A stretch of 64,000 nucleotides of DNA from Saccharothrix deserti (GCF_009769385.1 NZ_ML775961.1:124001-188000), one strand, 5' to 3'. Shown: positions 42,429 through 51,562, counted from the first letter of the stretch. Translations and numbers: made by a program. Notes: a model not told the origin generated them from the letters alone.

Positions 42429-43898
42429 ATGCGGACATGGGGAATTTCCGCGCTCTCGCACGACGCCGCCCTCGCCGTGGTCGAGGATGGAGAGATCCTG
42501 CTCGCCGCGCACTCGGAACGCTATTCCAGGAAGAAGAACGACTCGGCCCTGCACCCCGATCTGCTCGACGAGGCCATGGCGTTCGGCGCACCCGACATGA
42601 TCGCGTGGTACGAACGACCGCACGTGAAGAAGCTGCGCCACCTGCGCGCGGGCCAGTGGGCCGACGCGGTCAGTCGCGCCGACGTGCCGCGCCGGTACCT
42701 GCGCTTCCTCGGACTGCCGTTCCCGCTGCCCCGGATCCGGTACGCCGACCACCACCATTCGCACGCCGCGGCGGCCTTTGCCACCAGCGGGTTCCCCGAC
42801 GCCACCGTCATCGTCGGCGACGCCATCGGCGAGTTCCGCACCTTCACCATCGGGCGGTTCGACACGACCGGCCGGTTCGAGGTTCTGCATCGCCGCAACT
42901 ACCCGCACAGCCTCGGCCTGCTCTACAGCGCCTTCACGCGGCGCTGCGGCTTCCGGCCCAACGAGGACGAGTACGTCATCATGGGCCTGGCAGCCTTCGG
43001 GGAGCCGCGCCACGAGGACGCCATCTACGAAGACCTCGTGGAACTCGAAGGGCCGTCGTTCCGGCTCAAGGTCAACCCCCACCGCGGCATCGGCGACTGG
43101 CTCCCGGAGGCGTCCGACGCCGACCTCGCGGCCAGCGTCCAGGCCGTGACCGAGGAGGTCCTGGTCAGGGCGACGCGGTGGGCGCGCGCGAACACCACCT
43201 CGCGCAACTTGCTGGTCATGGGCGGGCTCGCGCTCAACTGCGTGGCGAACTCGAGGATCGCGCGGCTGGGCCTGTTCGACGACATCTGGATCTGCCCCAA
43301 TCCCGGCGACGCCGGGTCGAGCATCGGCGCGGCAGCCGCGGTGACCGGGATGCGGCTGAACTGGTCGGGCCCCTACCTCGGCACCTCTGTCGACGGCGAG
43401 TACCCGGTGGACGCCCTCCTGGACGCCCTCGCGGACGAGGGCGTGGTCGGGGTCGCCAGCGGCCGGGCCGAGTTCGGTCCGCGCGCCCTGGGCAACCGCT
43501 CTCTCCTGGCGGACCCCCGGCCCGCCGACATGCAGGACAGGGTCAACGCCGTCAAGGGACGCGAACCGTTCCGCCCGTTCGCGCCGGTGATCCGGGCGGA
43601 GGTGGCGGACGAGCTGTTCGAGCTGCCGGTGCCCCAGTCGCCGTACATGCAGTTCACCGCACGCTGCAAGGCGCCGCACGAGTACCCGGCGATCGTGCAC
43701 CACGACGGCACCAGCCGAGTGCAGACCGTCACCCCCCGGGACCACCCCGGCCTGCACGAACTGCTGGTGCGCTGGGAGGAGCGGACCGGCTGCCCGATCC
43801 TGCTGAACACGAGCCTCAACTCACGCGGCGAACCCCTGGTCAACAACCGGGAGCACGCGGACGCCTTCGCCCGGCGCAACGGCGTCGCTGTCCTGTAG
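42429..43898 (+). CDS. O-carbamoyltransferase (NodU/CmcH family), second copy
   Basis: A 489-residue enzyme from ATG 42429 (AGGGAG seven bases upstream); GTG 42408 is an in-frame alternative. It has ISALSHDAALAVVEDGEIL, SERYSRKKND, DHHHSHAAAAFATSG, MGGLALNCVANSRI, GRAEFGPRALGNRSLLADPR and REPFRPFAPVI. It is clearly diverged from the enzyme at 21558 (shorter, different N-terminal insert), so it probably carbamoylates a different hydroxyl or a different product. It is followed by an SGNH-like gene after 8 bases. Confidence 0.9.
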   Translation: MRTWGISALSHDAALAVVEDGEILLAAHSERYSRKKNDSALHPDLLDEAMAFGAPDMIAWYERPHVKKLRHLRAGQWADAVSRADVPRRYLRFLGLPFPLPRIRYADHHHSHAAAAFATSGFPDATVIVGDAIGEFRTFTIGRFDTTGRFEVLHRRNYPHSLGLLYSAFTRRCGFRPNEDEYVIMGLAAFGEPRHEDAIYEDLVELEGPSFRLKVNPHRGIGDWLPEASDADLAASVQAVTEEVLVRATRWARANTTSRNLLVMGGLALNCVANSRIARLGLFDDIWICPNPGDAGSSIGAAAAVTGMRLNWSGPYLGTSVDGEYPVDALLDALADEGVVGVASGRAEFGPRALGNRSLLADPRPADMQDRVNAVKGREPFRPFAPVIRAEVADELFELPVPQSPYMQFTARCKAPHEYPAIVHHDGTSRVQTVTPRDHPGLHELLVRWEERTGCPILLNTSLNSRGEPLVNNREHADAFARRNGVAVL

Positions 43899-43906
43899 GG
43901 AAGAAG

Positions 43907-44674
43907 ATGATCAAACTCCTGGTCACCAACGGCTGCAGCATGACCGCGGGCGAGGAACTCGACTCGCCGCGGACCCAGGCCTGGCCGGTGCTGCTCGCCC
44001 GCGCCCTCGGCGTGGAACTCGTCAACATGGGGTTGGGCGGCGGTTCCAACCGCCGGATCGTGCGGACGACGGTCGCCACGTTGCCTGCGCTGTGCGAGCA
44101 GCGGTCGATCGCGCCGGAGGAGACGCTGGTGGTCTGCACCTGGACCCGGCCCGACCGCACCGAGCACTTCGACCCGGGCTTCACCAGGAGGAGGTCGGAG
44201 TTCGACGCCGACGTGAACTGGCGGGTGATCGGCCCGTTCAACGACTCGCGCGACAAGCAGGCGAAGGCGTTCTACCGGCACCTGTGGTCCGAAGAGGGGC
44301 AGATCGGGTCCTTCCTGCTGGAGTGGATCCTGTTGGACAGCTTCCTGCGCCTGCGCGGGTACGTGTCGCGGTACGCCTTCGCCTACCGCGACGTGACCGC
44401 GCTGCCCACCACCCCGTCGCTGCGCGGTCTGCCGGGTCAGATCGACCGGACCACCGTGTTCGGCGAGTTCCCGGTCGGAGAGGGCATGGCCTTCGACGAC
44501 ATGACCCTCGACCTGCCCCGTGCGCCGCGCAACCACCCGTTGACCGAGGGGCACCACCGGTTCGCGGGGGCGCTGGCCGACTGGCTGGCCGCGGACCCGG
44601 AGGTGGGACCGGCACTGCCTGCGCTCCGGCGGGCGGACGGGGACGTGGTCGCCGACCGGGACACGTCCCGGTGA
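43907..44674 (+). CDS. SGNH-like hydrolase (DUF6071-type)
   Basis: A 255-residue protein. The N-terminal VTNGCSMTAGEELDSP resembles SGNH block I with the nucleophile serine, and LGVELVNMGLGGGSNRRIVR resembles blocks II/III. NHPLTEGHHRFAGALADWL near the end contains the catalytic-type Asp/His block as HP...GH. AGGGAAG precedes ATG 43907. Its close placement behind a carbamoyltransferase suggests an acyl- or carbamoyl-ester modifying function. The GTG of the ABC ATPase overlaps its stop. Confidence 0.75.
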   Translation: MIKLLVTNGCSMTAGEELDSPRTQAWPVLLARALGVELVNMGLGGGSNRRIVRTTVATLPALCEQRSIAPEETLVVCTWTRPDRTEHFDPGFTRRRSEFDADVNWRVIGPFNDSRDKQAKAFYRHLWSEEGQIGSFLLEWILLDSFLRLRGYVSRYAFAYRDVTALPTTPSLRGLPGQIDRTTVFGEFPVGEGMAFDDMTLDLPRAPRNHPLTEGHHRFAGALADWLAADPEVGPALPALRRADGDVVADRDTSR

Positions 44675-45669
44675 CCGGGCGGGCCATCCACGTCCGCGAC
44701 CTGACCAAGTCGTTCACGGTCACCACGCGGGGGGTCGGGATGAAGGGCGCGGTGAGATCGCTGCTGCGTCCGCGGCGGGAGCTCAGGGAGGTGGTTCGCG
44801 GTGTATCGCTGGACGTCGAGCACGGCGAGCTGGTCGGGCTGCTCGGCCCCAACGGTGCGGGCAAGTCGACCCTGATCAAACTGCTCACCGGCATCCTGGT
44901 ACCCACCTCGGGCGAGTTGCTGGTCAACGGGCGGGTGCCGTACCTGGAGCGCGCCGGGAACGCGCACGACATCGGCGCGGTGTTCGGCCACCGCACCCAG
45001 CTCTGGTGGGACCTGCCCGCGGTCGAGTCGTTCGACATCCTCGCCGACATCTACGGCGTGGACCGCGCCGTGCACGCCGCCCGGCTGGCCGAGTTCGATG
45101 AGATCCTTGCCCTGTCCGACTTCTGGACCACACCGGTGCGCAACCTGTCGCTGGGGCAGCGGGTCCGCTGCGACCTCGCCGCGGCCATGCTGCACGGCCC
45201 GTCGATCGTGTTCCTCGACGAGCCGACCATCGGCATGGACGTCGTGGTCAAGCAGGAGGTCCGCGAATTCCTGCGCAGGCAGGTGACCGAGCACGGCCGC
45301 ACGGTCATCCTCACCACGCACGACATGGCCGAGGTGAGCAGGCTGTGCGAACGGGTCGTGCTGATCAGCGGCGGTCGCGTCCTGTTCGACGGCGGCCTCG
45401 ACCGCATCCGGGCGGACTTCGGCCGCCGGCGGCACGTGCGGGTGGTGTTCGCCGAGCCGGTCGGTGAGCTGACCCTGCCCGGCGTCGAGGTCGAGGTCCA
45501 CGGCCCGACCGAGGTGACGCTCACCCTCGCCGACGACCTGGAGCACCCGGCGGTCGTCCGGTACCTGGTCGAGCGGTATCCCGTGAACGACATCAGCACC
45601 GGCGACGTGGACCTGGAGGACCTCATCCGGGACGTTTACGGGCGGATCGCGGTCGGAACCGATCAGTGA
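44671..45669 (+). CDS. ABC transporter ATP-binding protein
   Basis: A 332-residue ATPase. It has Walker A GLLGPNGAGKSTLIKLL, the signature LSLGQRVRCDLAAAM (Leu in place of the middle Gly), Walker B IVFLDEPTIGMD and the H-loop LTTHDMAEVSRL. This wording is typical of ATPases paired with DUF990/ABC-2-type permeases. The GTG at 44671 overlaps the preceding stop, and its own stop overlaps the first permease (GTGA). It powers export with the two following permeases. Confidence 0.92.
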   Translation: MTGRAIHVRDLTKSFTVTTRGVGMKGAVRSLLRPRRELREVVRGVSLDVEHGELVGLLGPNGAGKSTLIKLLTGILVPTSGELLVNGRVPYLERAGNAHDIGAVFGHRTQLWWDLPAVESFDILADIYGVDRAVHAARLAEFDEILALSDFWTTPVRNLSLGQRVRCDLAAAMLHGPSIVFLDEPTIGMDVVVKQEVREFLRRQVTEHGRTVILTTHDMAEVSRLCERVVLISGGRVLFDGGLDRIRADFGRRRHVRVVFAEPVGELTLPGVEVEVHGPTEVTLTLADDLEHPAVVRYLVERYPVNDISTGDVDLEDLIRDVYGRIAVGTDQ

Positions 45670-46496
45670 CCGGCGGCCCGAACCAGCCCTCCGCGTCCCC
45701 GCGCGCCAAGGGGCCGCTGCGGATCATGCCACGCATCGAGCTGAACGACCGCTCGCGCTTCCTCACCGCCGGGCTCACCGTCGTGGTCCAGATGTTCCTG
45801 TACCACGCGCTGTGGAGCAGCCTCTACGGCGCAGCGGACGTCGTGGTGGCGGGCGCGAACGCGACGCAGAGCACCTCATACTCCGTGCTCGCCGTGCTGA
45901 GCACCGTCATCACCTGGGCGTCCAGGTCGTACTCGAAGGAGACGATGCGGTCGCTGGTCAACGAGGGCCGGATCATGTACTGGTTCCTGCGCCCGATGGC
46001 GCCCCGGCGGTTCTACTTCCTGCGCGTGGTCGGCGAACTGCTCTACGGCACGGCGTGGCTGCTGCCGGCTGTCGTGTTGGCGGTCTCGGCCGGACTCGTC
46101 ATGCCGCCGCCGTCGGCAGCTGCCCTGTTCGCTGCGCTGGTCGGGTTCGCGCTGGGCCAGGTGGTGGCGTACTACCTGCGGTCCTGCGTCGATCTGGCGT
46201 GTTTTTGGTTCACCACCAACGAGAGCACCATCCGGATCTACTTCTTCGTCCAGGCGCTGCTGTCCGGTGCGCTCGTCCCGCTGTGGTTCTTCCCGCCGTG
46301 GTTCGGCGAGATGTCGTCGTGGCTGCCGTTCCAGGGCATCCACCACATCCCGCTGTCGGTCTACGTCGGCCGGCGGCCGCTGGAGACCCTGCCGTGCGAC
46401 CTGTTCGTCGCACTGTGCTGGGTGGCCGTGCTCGGGCTGGTGACCAGGGTGATGTGGCGTGCGGCGGCGCGGCGCGTGTCAGTGCAAGGGGGATAG
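45666..46496 (+). CDS. ABC-2-type permease (first subunit)
   Basis: A 276-residue integral membrane protein with about six hydrophobic segments (for example residues 35-60, 115-145, 155-175, 205-225 and 245-265). The cytoplasmic loop SKETMRSLVNEGRIMYWFLRPM matches the coupling-helix region of ABC-2/DUF990 permeases. Its GTG overlaps the ATPase stop. It forms a heteromeric channel with the next gene product. Confidence 0.88.
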   Translation: MTGGPNQPSASPRAKGPLRIMPRIELNDRSRFLTAGLTVVVQMFLYHALWSSLYGAADVVVAGANATQSTSYSVLAVLSTVITWASRSYSKETMRSLVNEGRIMYWFLRPMAPRRFYFLRVVGELLYGTAWLLPAVVLAVSAGLVMPPPSAAALFAALVGFALGQVVAYYLRSCVDLACFWFTTNESTIRIYFFVQALLSGALVPLWFFPPWFGEMSSWLPFQGIHHIPLSVYVGRRPLETLPCDLFVALCWVAVLGLVTRVMWRAAARRVSVQGG

Positions 46497-46501
46497 CGCG
46501 G

Positions 46502-47350
46502 ATGACGCGCGCGACGGTGCCCGCGCGGCGCGGCGGCATGGCGCACAGGCGGCGCCGAGCCCGCCTGTACGCGCGGATCTTCGCCCTGACCGTGCGGGCC
46601 AGGCTCCAGTACCGCGCGGACTTCCTGCTCGCCATCCTCAGCGGCGTGGCGTGGCAGATGTCCGTGTTGGTAGTGGTCGGGGTGCTGCTGACGCGGTTCC
46701 CACAGCTCGACGGGTGGTCGGGGGGCGAGGTGGTGCTGCTGGCCGGCATGCGCCTCGCGGCACACGGGATCTACGTCTGCCTGCTGAGCAACATCATGCT
46801 CCTGCCGCGGATCGTCGAGGAGGGCCGGCTGGAGGTGTACCGGCTCCGCCCGGTGCCGATGCTCACCCAGGTGTTGCTGACTTCCTGCAACGTCAACGGT
46901 GTCGGGGATTTCTTCGTCGGTGTCACGTTCCTGCTCGTCGCCGTGGGTGAGGCGGGGGTGGAGTGGACCGCGGGCAAAGTGCTGTTCCTGCTCGCGGCTT
47001 TGGTGGGCGGGGCGCTGCTGGAAGCCGCTGTCCAGCTCGTGGTCAACCGGCGCGCGCTGCGGCATCCTGAGACGTTGGCGTTGTCGGTGTGGCTCGATGA
47101 GCTGTTCGGGATGTTCGGGAACTACCCGCTGAGCATCCTGCCGATCGCGGTTCGGGCGCTGTTCACCTGCGTCCTGCCGATCGCGTTCATCGCCTACTTC
47201 CCGGCGGCGGTGATCACCGGCAAGGTCGACACCCTGGACGTGCCGGCGGCGTTCGCCTACGGGTCACCGCTCGCCGGTGTCCTGGTCTTCCTGACGGCAC
47301 GCGCCCTGTGGTACCGCAGCCTGCGTCGCTACGAGGGCGTCACCGCCTGA
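46502..47350 (+). CDS. ABC-2-type permease (second subunit)
   Basis: A 282-residue membrane protein with about six hydrophobic segments. The motif EEGRLEVYRLRPVPMLTQVL parallels the coupling region of the first permease, and FLLAILSGVAWQMSVLVVVGVLL is the first helix. ATG 46502 lies 5 bases after the previous stop. It completes a three-gene exporter whose likely cargo is the carbamoylated product of the preceding genes. Confidence 0.88.
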   Translation: MTRATVPARRGGMAHRRRRARLYARIFALTVRARLQYRADFLLAILSGVAWQMSVLVVVGVLLTRFPQLDGWSGGEVVLLAGMRLAAHGIYVCLLSNIMLLPRIVEEGRLEVYRLRPVPMLTQVLLTSCNVNGVGDFFVGVTFLLVAVGEAGVEWTAGKVLFLLAALVGGALLEAAVQLVVNRRALRHPETLALSVWLDELFGMFGNYPLSILPIAVRALFTCVLPIAFIAYFPAAVITGKVDTLDVPAAFAYGSPLAGVLVFLTARALWYRSLRRYEGVTA

Positions 47351-47735
47351 GGACGCTCGGAACCCAGTGGTTCTGCCGCCGCGACCCGTGATCACGAACC
47401 GCGTTGCCGGTCCTGCGCGGAATTCCTGACGGTCCTGTCGCAACTGCTGGACCGACCGGACGCCCGATGGCACCGCTGAGCCGTGGACGTGCCACAGCAC
47501 GACGTCGTAGCGGCGCTGCCAGTCGTACAAACGCTGATTGCTCATCTCCACGACTGCGACCTCGTGCCGAGGTGGGACAGGAATTCTGATCCGTCGGTCA
47601 GGGAGTCATCAGCCGCGAGCGGGTCACCTGCTCGATGGCGGAGATGATGTCGATGCCGGCTAAAGGTTTTCTGGTAAGAACGTCTGTGGGGTCGGATCGT
47701 CGAACGTGATCCCGTGACGCGGTTGGGGGACTGCA
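47351..47735. other. 385-base intergenic region
   Basis: It lies between the exporter genes and the SelA-like gene. A small hairpin GAACC-CAGT-GGTTC at 47360-47373, just after the permease stop, could help end the upstream transcript. GGATC at 47694-47698 and GATCC at 47708-47712 are paired across nine bases near the next gene. No clear promoter or gene was seen. Confidence 0.4.
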
Positions 47736-48884
47736 TTGGTCGAGTCTGTGTACCACCTTCTGGGGCTGCGGCCCGTGGTGAACGCGCTGGGAATCTACAC
47801 CGATATCGGTGGATCCCGTCCGTCCCAACGGGTGTGGTCTGCCATGGAACGTGCGAACGCCCAGTTCGTGAGCATCCCGGAGTTGTTGGACCGGACGGGT
47901 GTGCTCATCGCCTCGAAGATCGGCGCGCCGGCGGCGCGCGTTACTCCGGGTGCATCCGCGGGTATAGCGATGGCCACCGCGGCGTGCATGGTGGGTGACA
48001 ATCTCCGCCTGGCTGAACGACTTCCGGACACCACGGGCATCCCGTCACGCGTGCTCATCCAGCGCAGACACCGGTACAAGTACGACCGGATGATCCGGCT
48101 GGCCGGCGCGGAGCTGGTCGAGGTGGGCAATGTCAACGGCACGGACGCCGAGGAACTGGCCGAGGCTGTCGACGAGAACACCGCCGCCCTGTTCGTCCCG
48201 GCCCATCTGGACGGTGTCGAGGGCACCGTCAGCCTGGAAGCGGTGGCCGACGTCGCGCACGAGCGAGGCATCCCGGTCGTGGTGGACGCCGCGTACCTGA
48301 ACTTCCCGGTGGACCTCATCGGGTCCTTCGGCCGCCGCGGCGCCGACCTCACCGTGTTGAGCGCCAAGTATTTCGGTGGCCCGAACACAGGAGGCGTGCT
48401 CTACGGTCGACAGGACCTTGTCGACGCCGTGGCCGGAGTCGACTTCACCCGCTTCGAGGCGGGCAAGCACCTGCCGTTCGGCCGGGCGTACAAACTCGAC
48501 CGCCAGCTCATCGTGGGTGTGGTGACGGCCCTGGTGGAGTGGTTGGAGATGGACCACGACAAGCGCTTCGCCGACTACCGGAGGTTGGTGGAGATCGTCG
48601 ATGGGCATCTGGTCGGCATCGACGGGATAGTGACGTGTCCCGTGTCGTTCACAATGGACGAGCGGGTGGTGCCGGAACCGGTCAACGGCCTGCGTGTCAG
48701 ACCAGACGAGGACGGCGTCGCCGAACGGGTCGCACGACGCCTGTCCGAGCGGGACCCGGCGATTCTCGTGCACGTGATCGACGAGGCCGTCATCGTCGAC
48801 GTGGAGTGCGTCGACGATGACGAAGCTCACCTGATCGGTGCCGGCCTGCGTGAAGAGCTGTCATGCGAAAAGCAGCGGCCATGA
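47736..48884 (+). CDS. SelA/DgaE-like PLP-dependent enzyme
   Basis: A 382-residue fold-type I PLP enzyme started at the TTG at 47736 (GGGGGA six bases upstream). It has VVNALGIYTDIGGSRPS, TPGASAGIAMATAACM, VVVDAAYLNFPVD and the cofactor lysine Lys211 in LSAKYFGGPNTGG. This is the pattern of the SelA-related group that includes D-glucosaminate-6-phosphate ammonia lyase (DgaE). It stands 61 bases before the MppP-like gene on the same strand, so it may handle the oxidised arginine product, by transamination, lyase or aldol-type chemistry. The sugar-acid lyase role is the alternative. Confidence 0.83.
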   Translation: MVESVYHLLGLRPVVNALGIYTDIGGSRPSQRVWSAMERANAQFVSIPELLDRTGVLIASKIGAPAARVTPGASAGIAMATAACMVGDNLRLAERLPDTTGIPSRVLIQRRHRYKYDRMIRLAGAELVEVGNVNGTDAEELAEAVDENTAALFVPAHLDGVEGTVSLEAVADVAHERGIPVVVDAAYLNFPVDLIGSFGRRGADLTVLSAKYFGGPNTGGVLYGRQDLVDAVAGVDFTRFEAGKHLPFGRAYKLDRQLIVGVVTALVEWLEMDHDKRFADYRRLVEIVDGHLVGIDGIVTCPVSFTMDERVVPEPVNGLRVRPDEDGVAERVARRLSERDPAILVHVIDEAVIVDVECVDDDEAHLIGAGLREELSCEKQRP

Positions 48885-48945
48885 TCTCCCGGAGCTCCGG
48901 CCCGGCCGCCCTCCACCGGTGGACCGACCTGAAGGGACGGTTGGC

Positions 48946-50088
48946 TTGAGCACGTCCAGTCAGAACCTGACCTCGTACGAATCACTGGCATTGGCAGGGC
49001 CGTTGAACCTGTCCGACGGCCACCCGCGCCAGGCGCCCACCGAATCGCAGGCCGCGATCCTCGACCAGATGACGCCGCTGTACCGCGGCGCCGGGCACTC
49101 CACGTTCGAGAAGGTCGAGACGCACGCCCACGAGCGGTTCTTCTCCGCGCTCGGCCAGAAGAGCGCCCCGATCGGCACCGGTCGCGTGCTGAGCTGCTAC
49201 TCCTCGTCGGTGGCGGTGGACATCTTCGCCAGGGCACTGCGGGACCGCACCGACAGGGTCGGCCTGCTGCACCCGACGTTCGACAATATCCCCGACCTGC
49301 TGCGGGCCTGGGGGCACAACCTCGTACCCGTCGCGGAGACGGCACTGTCCGCGCACGACGACTCGGTGTTCGACGGCGACATCGGGTGCGTCTTCGTGAC
49401 CACGCCCAACAACCCCACGGGCTGGGTCATGCTGCCGGAGACCATGCGCTGGCTCGCCCGCGAGTGCTCCGCCCGTGGCGTGGTCCTCGCGCTGGACACC
49501 TCGTTCAGGGGATTCGACACCCGGGCCTGGTACGACCACTACGCCATCCTCGAAGAGTCCGAAGTGGACCACGTGGTGATCGAAGACTCAGGCAAGCTGT
49601 GGCCGACCCAGGAGCTGAAGGCGGGCTTCCTCGTCGCGGGCGCCGGCGACCTGCCGCTCGTGGACGCGTTCTCCGACGTACTGCTGACGATCTCGCCGTT
49701 CGTGCTGGCGCTGCTGGGCGAGTTCGCCGCCGACGCCGCGGACGGCGGGTTCGCCCGGTTGCACGCAATGGTGAGCGAGCACCGCGTCTTCGTGCGGAAC
49801 GCGTTGGCCGAGCTGAACCTGCCGGCGCCGCCCGACCCGGAGTCGCGCGTCAGCGTGGAGCGGGTGGCTCTGCCTCCCGGGGTGTCGGCAGGAGAGGCGT
49901 ACACGGCACTCAGCGACATGGATGTGCACGTGCTGCCCTGCGGTCCGTTCCACTGGGACGAACCGGGGGAGGGAGACTCCTTCATCCGCCTGTCGCTGGC
50001 GCGCGACACGGAGATGCTGCGGCAGGCGGTCACCCGCACCGCCTCGTGGTTGGCACAGGCGCGCGCGTCGGTTGGACGGCCGGCATGA
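48946..50088 (+). CDS. MppP/RohP-type PLP-dependent L-arginine oxidase/hydroxylase
   Basis: A 380-residue enzyme from TTG 48946, very close in wording to MppP of mannopeptimycin biosynthesis: GRVLSCYSSSVAVDIFAR, HPTFDNIPDLLRAWGHNLVPV, VFVTTPNNPTG, LALDTSFRGFD, and Lys217 in IEDSGKLWPTQELKAG. The N-terminal segment that closes over the active site in MppP is retained (NLTSYESLALAG, then DGHPRQA). These enzymes use PLP and O2 to turn L-arginine into 4-hydroxy-2-ketoarginine and 2-ketoarginine, the entry to enduracididine and related guanidino units. Homologues of the partners MppQ and MppR are not in the window. Confidence 0.88.
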   Translation: MSTSSQNLTSYESLALAGPLNLSDGHPRQAPTESQAAILDQMTPLYRGAGHSTFEKVETHAHERFFSALGQKSAPIGTGRVLSCYSSSVAVDIFARALRDRTDRVGLLHPTFDNIPDLLRAWGHNLVPVAETALSAHDDSVFDGDIGCVFVTTPNNPTGWVMLPETMRWLARECSARGVVLALDTSFRGFDTRAWYDHYAILEESEVDHVVIEDSGKLWPTQELKAGFLVAGAGDLPLVDAFSDVLLTISPFVLALLGEFAADAADGGFARLHAMVSEHRVFVRNALAELNLPAPPDPESRVSVERVALPPGVSAGEAYTALSDMDVHVLPCGPFHWDEPGEGDSFIRLSLARDTEMLRQAVTRTASWLAQARASVGRPA

Positions 50089-50663
50089 GCACGTCGGTGG
50101 CCTTCGCCCGGTGAACCACCCCCCCCAAGAGCTGTCGAGGGCGAAACCGCGATCCCGACATCGAAGACGGAATCGTCCGGGAGCGGGCTATCCGGCACTT
50201 CGCCGCCGATGTGCGGCGCTCCGGTCGGCAAGTCGTCGACATGGTATTCCGGGAGCGCCCGAAACTGCGGGACACCCAGGCGCAGTCGTGATATCCGGTA
50301 ATCCAGGCCGATATGTCGACCGCACGCCGGCATCCGACTGCGAGCGGCGCGCGAGACCGGCTGTGGCCGGGTACGTCGAGTGTCCGCCGTCACGCCTTTC
50401 GTGATTCCTTTCCCGGTAGCGGCCGGTGTGCGAATCAGGCGGGTGAGACGCCGGTATCCGAGTTGGTTCGACTTTTCGCGTGCGGACCACTGTTGATTGG
50501 AGTTCCGCCGGTGTGGCGAATGTTCGTGTGCTTGACAAATGGTTGACGCGGACTTTTCGGGGTGGTAAGCCGAATAATGTCGACTGCACTCGCAGTGTGA
50601 GCGACGTGGCATTCTGAAAGGGGATCGCGACATGTGCTGCGATCAAATGATCGTGGTGGGGGA
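50089..50663. other. 575-base intergenic region
   Basis: No credible gene is present. It becomes A+T-richer toward the right, where a promoter candidate (50543-50571) precedes the regulator gene. The first 450 bases show nothing I can assign. Confidence 0.4.
50543..50571 (+). promoter_or_regulatory. Candidate promoter of the FHA-like regulator
   Basis: TTGACG (50543-50548) and TAAGCC (50566-50571) are 17 bases apart; a TTGACA also lies at 50532-50537. The -10 match is weak, so this is tentative. The gene starts 93 bases downstream. Confidence 0.35.
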
Positions 50664-51422
50664 ATGACTGCGGTGACAGTCGGGGCCGAGGGCTTGCACG
50701 TCCAGCTCGACGACGCCGGGCGGGCCGAGGCCCGGTCGCTCGCGCCGGGGTCCTCACTGGACCTGGTCAGCGACTCGGACGGGATGATGTCGATCGGCAG
50801 GCGCAGGCGCGGCGACTCCGCGATCGGGCGGATCACGGCCGGGCAGCGCGACTGGCGGCTGGCCAACCGCACGAAGGCGACCACGTTCGTGGTGGAGAAC
50901 CTGGAAGGTGGTGGCGAGTACATCAAGGTCCCGCCGCTGCGGGAGGGCGTGTGCATCCCGTTCGAGCTGGCCAAGATCGTGGTCCCGCTCGAGTCCGGGG
51001 CGGCGGCGGTCAAGGTGTTCTCGGCTCCGCCGGAGCTGATCGACGCGGCAGAGGCGGTTGACGTCCGCTCCGTGCGGTCGTCGCTCGACCGCACCGCCAA
51101 GTACTTTCTGGTGTTGGTGGCGCTGTGCGAGCCGCGGCTGCGCAACTCGTCGGTGGTGGCGGTCCCTCCCGTGCCGGCCATCGTCGAGCGGCTGCGTCCG
51201 CTGCCGGGGTTCGAGCAAGTCAGCCGGACGGCGGTGAACTATCACATCGACTACCTGGTGTCGAACAAGTTGCGGGCGCACTTGCGGGACATCGAGAGCT
51301 CGGGTGACCGGATGAACGGCAAGCGCGACGCGCTGGTGGACATCGCGGTCAAGTACGACCTGGTCCGCGCCGAGCACCTGATGCTGCTGCCCAGCCGCTC
51401 GACGATCCGGCCGGCCCGCTGA
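50664..51422 (+). CDS. Putative regulator with FHA-like and winged-helix domains
   Basis: A 252-residue protein from ATG 50664 (GGGGGA just upstream). The first 105 residues look like an FHA-type beta sandwich (SIGRRRRGDSAIGRITAGQRDWRLANRTKATTFVVEN). The C-terminal half (from about residue 140) is helical and ends in a winged-helix-like part (FEQVSRTAVNYHIDYLVSNKL). The combination is seen in actinobacterial cluster-linked regulators. It faces the PKS/NRPS operon and is a candidate controller of it. The domain assignment is by eye. Confidence 0.65.
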   Translation: MTAVTVGAEGLHVQLDDAGRAEARSLAPGSSLDLVSDSDGMMSIGRRRRGDSAIGRITAGQRDWRLANRTKATTFVVENLEGGGEYIKVPPLREGVCIPFELAKIVVPLESGAAAVKVFSAPPELIDAAEAVDVRSVRSSLDRTAKYFLVLVALCEPRLRNSSVVAVPPVPAIVERLRPLPGFEQVSRTAVNYHIDYLVSNKLRAHLRDIESSGDRMNGKRDALVDIAVKYDLVRAEHLMLLPSRSTIRPAR

Positions 51423-51430
51423 CCGGAGCA

Positions 51431-51478
51431 GGCCGGGCGGACGCGGGCCAGTCACGGGTGACCGAGGCCGGCCCGGCC
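51431..51478. terminator. G+C-rich hairpin between convergent genes
   Basis: GGCCGGGC (51431-51438) can pair with GCCCGGCC (51471-51478), with an inner GTCAC-GG-GTGAC stem (51451-51462). It lies just after the regulator stop and before the FkbH-like gene end at 51563, so it probably terminates the plus-strand transcript. Confidence 0.45.
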
Positions 51479-51562
51479 GTCCCGCTCATGCGCACACCTC
51501 GCCGGCGCTCGGCGCGGCAAGCGCGACGCGCGCTGTGTTGAATGATTCGCTCGCGAACTCGC

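Noticed and set aside
41792-44674. A 960-codon open frame across the StrR-type gene, the peptide, the carbamoyltransferase and the SGNH-like gene
   Set aside because: Most of it is a high-G+C shadow rich in Arg, Pro and Ala without family features. Only its last 256 codons, from ATG 43907, form a real gene.
42319-47350. RiPP cluster built on the 30-residue peptide
   Set aside because: None of the following genes is a recognisable RiPP modifying enzyme, and the peptide lacks a leader/core boundary, so a precursor role is only one of several options.
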